From positions 2,795-14,632 of the forward strand of contig DAJW01000044.1 in the NCBI GenBank assembly GCA_002496485.1: a DNA stretch of 11,838 nucleotides, given 5' to 3'. A program made the position numbers and the translations under genes. Origin of the DNA: Euryarchaeota archaeon UBA36. Its GTDB lineage: Archaea; Thermoplasmatota; Poseidoniia; Poseidoniales; Thalassarchaeaceae. The stretch's first letter is position 1; the number at the start of each line of letters is the position of its first letter. Below, one piece after another: positions 1 through 9,100 of the stretch. The notes beneath the pieces were generated by a model. The model did not search any database. It saw only the letters and a program-made list of their open reading frames with translations, and was not told the origin of the DNA.

Positions 1-108
1 TGCATCGTCTAGTGGATTTGTGTTACAACTATCTTCGTCCACATCCAACCATCCATCATCATCGTCATCTACATCCACTTCATCCGGAATGCCATCTCCA
101 TCAGAATC
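1..108 (-). other. Domain: TSP3-like Ca-binding linker, tandem copy 3 (cut by window edge)
   Basis: Residues 3911-3946. DSDGDGIPDEVDVDDDDDG, then WLDVDEDSCNTNPLDDA. The second half of the linker (the GICD loop in other copies) lies beyond the left edge, so the protein continues, probably with more Ig/linker units. Confidence 0.92.
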
Positions 109-3100
109 AAGTAATTGCCCAGAAATTACAATAACGAATGATGAATTAAATTTACTATTGTTAGCCCATATAGTGTAATTAGTTTGATTAAATTCTGAAT
201 TCACAATTCCTGTAATATTTCCTGAGGAATTATCGAATACTAAAGAATTCGGCAACTGAGGGTAAATCTCCCAAGTCCTTACATCTCCACCAAAAATAAT
301 TGGTTCTTCCTCGACATCTGTTATATTAACGAGTAATTCTAGCGATTCTTCTAGATAAGTTAGATAAATTGGAGAATCATCTACTAGGTCTAAATCATCA
401 CAAATTCCATCTTGGTCCATATCTTCAGGTATTTCTGCATCGTCTAGTGGATTTGTGTCACAACTTCCTTCAACAACATCTAACCATCCATCACCGTCAT
501 CATCTTGATCATCAATATCGGGAATGCCGTCCCCATCCGTATCCAATAATGAGGAAGATATAGCTATGACAAAGGATTGTGAATGAATTGAATTATTTGC
601 CCAAATAGTAAAGTTTTCTACAGAAAATATTGTAGTAGAAACTCCACTGATATTTCCATTTGATGTATTCAGCATTAACCCATCAGGTAAATCTGGAGTT
701 ACTTGCCAAGTTGTAATAAATCCACCAGATGTAATCGGAGATATTGTTACATTTGTCTCGTTAACCGTCAACTCTAATTCATCTACCAGATATACGAAAA
801 CAATGATTGAATCATCATTTTCATCCAAAGAATCACAAATTCCATCATAATCTGAATCTATTGGAAAAGCAACCGGGTTCAAAGAATTTGTTCCACAATT
901 TAATTCACTGGTATCATTCCAACCATCATTGTCATCATCAGAATCCGAAATATCAGGCAAACCATCTCCATCAGAATCAACTAGTACTGAAATTGTAATG
1001 ACTACAGAACTAACTTGGCCTCCAGAAGCATTAGCCCAAATAGTGTAATTTTCTATTTCCTGTACTGATATTGGAGTTCCCCAGATTGTTCCATTATCGG
1101 AACCGAATGATAATCCAAGGGGTAAATTAGGATATATTTCCCATGAAGTAGGTGTGGATCCTGAGGTTTGACCTGCAATTGGCTGCATAGATGAATTTTC
1201 TACCAATTGTATGGACGAGGTAGGTAACGATAATGAGATTCCATCTCCAATAATCCATATGGTGAAATTAGTACTTACTGAACCGCCAGAATTTATTGCA
1301 GTAACACTGTATGATGAGTTATTTCCTACTAACAATGGGACTCCTGATATCTTACCCGTAGTACTATTAAACTCCAATCCCATTGGTAATTCAGTTGGAT
1401 CTATACTGAAACTAGCAACAATTCCGCCGCTTAGTGTTGGTTTGATATTAACTGAAGAATCTCTTGGAATTATATATGATCCATTACCATATGATATTAT
1501 CGGCAAAGGCTCATTAATTGTAAAGGAAAATGGGATATTCCTCGTCGCTCCACTACTACTTACTCTTAATTGGAATTGTGTAGTAGTCATATTCACGTTG
1601 GGGATTCCATATATTGTACCATTAGAATCTCCTAGATGCATTCCCTCAGGCAATTCTGGAACCACAGTCCAGTTTACGATACTACCTTCAATTAGACTTG
1701 GAACTATTGGACTAATCTCTTGACCCCTAACAAACACATAAGTATCATCAGGATAAGTAACAGTAGGTTTTCCGTCCAAGATAGAGAATGAAACATTGAA
1801 TTCGAAATTCCCTAGCGTAGAGTCGTTCATCCAGACTGTAAAATTCGTACTACTCATATTTCCTATAGCAGTTCCATAAATTTCACCAGTTTGGCTGTTT
1901 ATATCCAAACCATCTGGCAATTCCGAAGACTGCCATGAATCAAGATATTCTGTACCGTAAACATCAGTATTTCCACCAACTATAGCAGAAAGTCCAGTAA
2001 CACCAAATGATATGGGCTCACCAGAAATAAATGATGCACCGTCAATTGTATGAGAAACATTATCCATAAAGAACCACGATCTATAATAATAACTTGTCCT
2101 ATAATTGACATACATATTATCCCAATATAATGAACTTGAATCTGTATAAAAATTTGCAAGAACATTTCCATTTGAGTCAAATGTAACATCTTCCCAATCT
2201 ATTCTGAAAGTATTAGTTATTGAATTAATATGCATAAGATACTCCTCGAAATCTAGATTAAGTTGAGAATCTAACCTCATTACTCTATTATGATAAGAGT
2301 AAGAACTAGACCTTGACCCAATGAAAAGCCATAATCTATCATCATCATCTAATAATATTTGATTGTAGTATTTAGCATATCTAGCTGCACCGTGAGTAAT
2401 ACAATCCTTCCTAGAATTTTCCACACTATGATTAAGGCGGTTAATCTTCAAAACTATCATTGTATCCACACAACTATCTACACTCAATTCCCTAACCAAA
2501 TCAGAATTAGGAATATTAGCATAAGAGTCATTTATCCAATATAAAGATCCAGAAATATTAACTTGTTGAGTATTGGCATTATAAATCCACATAGTTACGA
2601 TAAAGTTTCCTTCTGAATCAACCTTCATCATTGCCGAATCATAATCATAATCGAATCCGGAAGGTGTTTCAGAATCTATTACAAATGAATCGTCCCAGTT
2701 TCCAGAATTATTTATGGTACTTATAACGTAATGATCTTTACTTGAACTGGTTGATAAATTTTCAAATGATAGTGTGCCACCATTATTTTGATTCATCAAC
2801 AATCCTACATTGCCATTATTATCAACTCCAAAATCTTGTAAACCAAGACTGGCAGTAGTAGTAGTAAAATTAACAGAATTTATCCATGTAAAGTTTCCAC
2901 CACTGTCCATTCTTACTACAAATGGCCTGTAATAAGTTGGATGAGATGCATCAATAATTAGACTTTTGTCTCCGAATATAAATGTCCTATCTAAAATATC
3001 ACTACTTGCACCTCTTAAAGCACCAGCATAAGTTAATTCTCCCGATGACCTATTGATGTGCATTTTAGATTGATAATAACTACCCCATGAAACTCTATGT

Positions 3101-6100
3101 CCAACGGCGAAATCCGCAGCTGTTGAACCTGAAGACAAATATGCATCAGTAGACCACCTTATTTGGCCATCCGTATCTACAGAGATAGTGAAATGACCTT
3201 CTCTATTAGGCAAATCAAACTCAGTACCTGGTAAATCGAGTGTTCCACTATCTCTATTCCCTATGACATATGAATTACCCAAATTATCAACTGCAATCTG
3301 GCCACTAGACAAATCAGAACTGCCATCTATTGGAAGGACCCAAGCCCAAGTACCATTACTCCATCTCTTTGCTATATATAGGTCGTAATTATTTAAGAAA
3401 GGAAGACTAAATCCATCTCCATCCCACGCATGATTTGAATAAAATTCTCCATAGATGTATAAATTTCCATCCAAATCATAAGCATAATCAGAATAACCAT
3501 CACCATCGACAGAGGAAGGACGATCATAGTAATAATTTACTCCCCAACCACCTAGAGTTGAGGGTGGAGAACTAATTTTAAAATTCATTGAAATATTATA
3601 TTGTGCTTCACTACTGTTGGCATAGATAGTATAATCAGTACCACCTAAATCAATATTTACTGGAATTCCCGATAGTATTCCAGTTTCATTATCAATTGTA
3701 ATTCCTTCTGGTAGATTAGGTGCCCAAACTTCAACTAATTCCTTTCCAGTAATAGTAGGAGTTATGGAGAAAGTAGTTCCCTTTTCCAAAACTAAATTTA
3801 CAGTTCCATAATCAATAACCGCATATTGCAATGTATCACAAATCCCATCTCCATTTGCATCTGTGGGATTGAAAGTGTACGAAGGATCGAGTAATTCTCC
3901 CTTGTGATGCAAAATAGCAGAAGAAGAATCATTCGCATCCATACTCATAACATAGGGATGATCTTGTCTGTCGAATTGTAAAGTTAATCTTGCATAATTG
4001 ACTGCCCAAAAACTGTTAGATTCGGGCCAACCGTTACTTTCCCATATTTCTTCTGTAGTCCAAATTCCACCATTTTTATGAGAAATCATTAGTTTTTCAC
4101 TAGTATGATTAATCCAAGCAACATGTGGAATTCCACTAGAATTAGTATTAATTGTCACACCTTCATTCCTGCCGGTAGATTCAGCTAATTTCTCCGTATT
4201 CCAACTCACTCCATTGAATGTAGAGAACCATAAATCTGTATCATTGTACATTGCCGCATACAAATTACCATCTCCGCTGGCAAATAACTCGGCCGTATGA
4301 AATTCTGTAGCAGAATAGCCTGTGTTGCTGCTCCATGAAGTACTAGAGTTTCTTTCTAGGATAAGATTACCAGAACTCCAAGTTACTGTACTTCCGTCAT
4401 TTAATTTATCTCCTAAATCAGCATAATAGTGATAGAATCCTACAGGCGAACCACCATCCCTAGCAGAAATATTCACTATCATCAAATGAAGCCTATTTCC
4501 AGATCCAAAAGCTAATTGTCCATGATATGCATCTCCTGCAGATATGCCACTTGGTGCATTAATCATGAATGTAGAACCATTAATGTACGCTCCCTCAATT
4601 CTCGGTATACTCCCCTTCCATCTAACTATCATGCTCTCCTCATCATTAATTGCAAGCTCCGTAGCTGATGACCCAGTTCCAAGTATATTTACTTCTGAAG
4701 ACATTGTACTATCATCATCTACTAGTCTAAAAACAGCATTTTCACTAGTCAGATAAAGTAATCCGTTTTTCTCCATCATTCCCATGTAAGAAAAATCATT
4801 TCTATCATAAATACTTGACAAACTAGAAAAAGTACCATCATGCTTCATCAATTGATGATAAATTCTGTCATCATTATAAGTGTAGAAGAATCTTATTCCA
4901 TAATCGGATAAGAAGAAGTCATATCCTCTTAGGTTATCTGAAGATGATGTCAGAATGCTGGTTCCAGAATTATCCCATACTCCTCGATGGGACCAATATT
5001 CTGATTCACCTCCAAAACATGTGGTCTGATATGTATTATTCCATCCATTCCCGTCCAAATCATCATCAAGTTCATCACATATTCCATCTCCATCAAAGTC
5101 ACTTGGTTCAGATAGGCTACTCCATGATAGAGTATTACAAGCCTCTTCTTCCGAGTCCGACCAAGTGTTAATTGTATCTTGCTCCAAGGTTTGAATTGCT
5201 GAGTTATCGTCATCCGTATCTACATTAGTCCCTAATCCATCATCGTCTCCATCTATCCAATCTCTCTCATCAAAAGGTAAATCATCATTGGTATCTATTC
5301 GCAGATCATTATCGTCATCCAAATCCCATAAATCAATCCACCCATCATTATCATAATCGGAAGGAATCATACTCAAATCGGTAATCATTAGATAAGCTCC
5401 CATCGAAACTCCGCTATTATCTCCTGCTGCATCTCCAATATTATCGCTACCAACTACACCTAATTGTCCCGCAGAAGCTCTCCCCCAACACCGAATAAAA
5501 CCATCATCTAAAATTGCACAAGAATAATCTGAACTCGAAACAATTTGGTTAGTTTTTCCACCCAAATCAACATTTATGAGATTTTCACCCATTTCATTCG
5601 CCTGGTCTCCAATATCTTCATTGCTATTAATTCCCAACTGCCCATATTGATTATCTCCCCAACAGGTCGAATTATCATCTACAAGAATCACACAAGTATG
5701 ATAGGTCCCCGAAGAAATTGACTTAACTTTATTATTCGATAAATCAACATAGGGCAAAGAATCCCCCATCTCTCCAGTTTCATCTCCATAATTCAGAACA
5801 TTTCCAGATCCTAAACTTCCATCAATACCTCTGCCCCAACATTTAACACTGCCATTATCTAATATTGCACATATGTGGGAATGACCTACTGAAACAGAAT
5901 ATACTGTACGATTTTTACCCAGATCTATTCCCTCTAATCCATTACCCATTCGCGCATTACATTCTCGAATATTATCATCATCTGCGTATCCCTCAATACA
6001 TGATACTCCATTGGAATCTACATCAATTCCAGTACCTATACTTTCAGTATGGCCCTGTCCAAGTTGGCCAAATCCATTATATCCCCAACATTTCAAAACT

Positions 6101-9100
6101 GCCGTATCCAAAATCGCACAAGACATATGCCCACCAGCAGAAATTGAAATAGCAGTTCTGCCAGTTCCTAAATCCACTGAATCTAGATTATCTCCCATTT
6201 GATTTTCACTTTCGCCAATTGTAGTCATATTTCCTATTCCTAATTGACCATGCTGATTCCAACCCCAACATTTTACATTTCCATTATCTAATAGAGCACA
6301 AGTATGGTAGTCACCAGCATCTATCTGAACTGCAGTTCTGCCAGTTCCTAAATCCACTCTAACTAGATTTTCTCCTAATTCTGTACTAGTATCTCCAATA
6401 CTCTGGTAAATACCAGAGGTAATTTCAATCCCAAGTTGCCCATAATTATTCTTCCCCCAACACGTAACATTTCCAGTGTCAAGTATGGCACATGCATGAT
6501 GATAGCCCACTGCGATATCAGTAGCTGTCCTATTAGCTCCCAAAGATACAAAGGGTAAGTTCAAGCCCATTTCATTTTCATTATCTCCCATTGTAGTAGT
6601 ATTTCCTATTCCTAATTGCCCAACGTCATTGTACCCCCAACATTTTACATGACCTAATCTCGACCTTGCACAACCAAATGAAGCACCTTCACGAGATCCT
6701 AAGTCAATCTGAATAATATCAGTAGTGCCTTCAGCTAGAGTCTCGGAACCATCAACTGGTGAGAATGCGGCATTATTGGTATCATCCATAAATATCTGCT
6801 GAGGAGTAGATATGCCGCTAGAGTCCACATCCCATTCTCCCCAGCAGTAAATCGTATTACTCGAATCCGAATGATTTGTAAATAATCCACAAGATGTACC
6901 TAAATTACCTTCAGAAGTTGGAGAAACAACAACCTCGGTAGGAGTGTGTCCAGAAATAGTCACAACTTGTAGTGGATTAGCCGAACTTTGAGTATCTCCA
7001 TTACCTAATTTACCGCCACTACCTTCTCCCCAGCATTTGATCAAATTCTCGAAAACTCCACATCCATGACTTTTTCCGATGCTCAAGGATTTTATTCCAC
7101 TTTCTCCGGCACCCAATAATGTTCCAGATTTATCGGAATTCGAGTTCCCAATTAGCAATGATTTACTATGCTTTGGAGTGACAAAAAGTAAATCATTAGA
7201 AGTACTTTCATTAACTGATATTTTGGTAATTCCCCTTCTATCTACGATTAATCCTAAATCCGATGTAAATGAAATATTGTTTGTTCCACTTGCAATCGAA
7301 TTCCATGATATGCCATCCCAATCGTGAGTGTAGAATTCACCATTATTTCTCAAATCTACAATTCTTGGATAATTTAAATTATCAATCACTATTTCAGTAT
7401 TAAGAATCAATCCACCATTATTTGAAACAGTACTAATTGCCCAAGTAGTTCCATTATAGAATGCATATTTTAAATCTCCATTAGTACTATCTAGATACGA
7501 AATGTGTATGTTTCCCGAACTATCAACTTCTAAAGATGAATAAAGCCCTGTCTTAGTGGATGTTGAATCAACAGTAATCGTATTCCAAACGTTATTAATC
7601 TTAGAAGAATAAGCCAAACTTCCAGCTTCTTCACTACCATTGTAATAACTAATATGAGTTGAATCCCCTGTAAATTCTGCATCCATATCATAATGAGAGT
7701 TACCTATGACAGATACAACTTCATTAATTGGATTACTATTTCTATAAACTAATAAATTCATTCTATTCCAAGACCAGTTATTGTATATAACATATAAATT
7801 ATCATAATTATCTATCGATAATGCTGGATAGTAGCCCGTTGTTTGATATGAATCCAGCGTTTCATAAATCCAATTACTCGAGCTAGTCAAACAATCGGAA
7901 ATACTGGAATTACAATATGCGTATTTCAGGTCGGCATAATATGCATTGTAGTAAGCGATATGCGGGATATCATTCGAATCCAGAACCAGAGAATTCATCT
8001 GCCCTACAGTTCCAGTATATTCGAGCCCGATATTGGTGAAACTTGATTCACCAAACCCTCTGTATGCGTATTTCAGATCTGCATAATTCCTATCATAGTA
8101 AGATATATGGGTATTATCCGCGCTATCAAATTTCATTGATATTGAGTTCATATCAATATTAATATAACCTGCATAATTACTAACCACAGTAGGCGTTGTC
8201 CATGAATCATTAACTAAACTCATAATTTTCAGAGAATCAGAGTAATAATCATCAAAATACGCAATATATGGAACTCCCGTATTATTTAGTTCGAAATCTA
8301 ATGACGACCCAATATAGTAAGAACTGCTGTAGACTATTAATTCGTTTATGGTCCAATTTGTTCCATTGTATATAGAAAAATACATTATATTTTCAGTACC
8401 TCTAGAAACACTGGTATTTTGTCCAGAAAATACAATCATAGGATTATTTCCTGAGTCCAATTCAATAGAAGTTGAATGCACAGAAAAATCCCAACCTAAG
8501 AAAACATTGTCGTATTCCCACCCAGTGCCATTGTGGTGAACATATTGTATACAATCACACCAACTAGCGAAGTAAGATATATGGGGTAAATTATTGCTAT
8601 CTACAGTAATTGAGGGATTAGAAGGTGAACCATAATCAACATTAAATATTGTTTCTGTAATTATACTCGTTCCACTGTTTTTAACATAATATAATGCACC
8701 ATCAGTTTCATACACCATATGAATTAGTCCATTATCATCAGATACCGCAGAAGTGCTACCATAGTCATCTTCATCAATCACATCAATATATTTGCCAACA
8801 TCTGTTACAGTTACACTTTCCAACCTATCTTCTGTTGAATCATTAAGATAAATTACTTGCAATAACTCATCTATTTTTGATATTTGGGGCCCCATTCCCC
8901 TAATGGAATCATCACTATTAGAAAAACTTGAGAGATTTTCTGATATCCATGAACCAGCTTCATTCTCATATGTATGCATCAAATTTCCATTTTCTATATC
9001 ATATGTGGCAAAATGTAAATTTCCTGAAGAGTCTTCAGTCGCCCCTAAGCCATAATCGGCATTACATTCATTAGATGAAATACAGACATCAAAATTAGTC

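Larger units (their letters stand above)
1..1248 (-). repeat. Tandem repeat of 435 bp (He_PIG + TSP3 linker), three copies visible
   Basis: Unit boundaries at residues 3531, 3677 and 3822 give lengths of 146 and 145 residues. The DNA of copies 2 and 3 is in exact 435-bp register: bases 1-23 and 436-458 are identical, and the similarity continues with scattered substitutions to about base 108/543. Copy 1 (around 871) has diverged at the DNA level but keeps the protein pattern. The third unit is incomplete at the left edge. Confidence 0.9.

Noticed and set aside
1..1000. Recurring 'ccatcatc' and 'tcatcatc' tracts resembling a short-repeat array
   Set aside because: They are runs of Asp codons (GAT, GAC) in Ca-binding loops read on the opposite strand. 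They have no uniform repeat-spacer pattern, so this is not a CRISPR array.
1211..1723. Plus-strand open frame of 170 codons
   Set aside because: It lies wholly antisense to He_PIG 3 and 4 of the giant minus-strand gene and has no recognisable domain. Its length follows from the codon bias of the opposite strand.
4950..5213. Minus-strand open frame of 87 codons in another frame
   Set aside because: It overlaps the main frame, which encodes DFDGDGICDELDD and flanking sequence there. It is a shifted-frame shadow.
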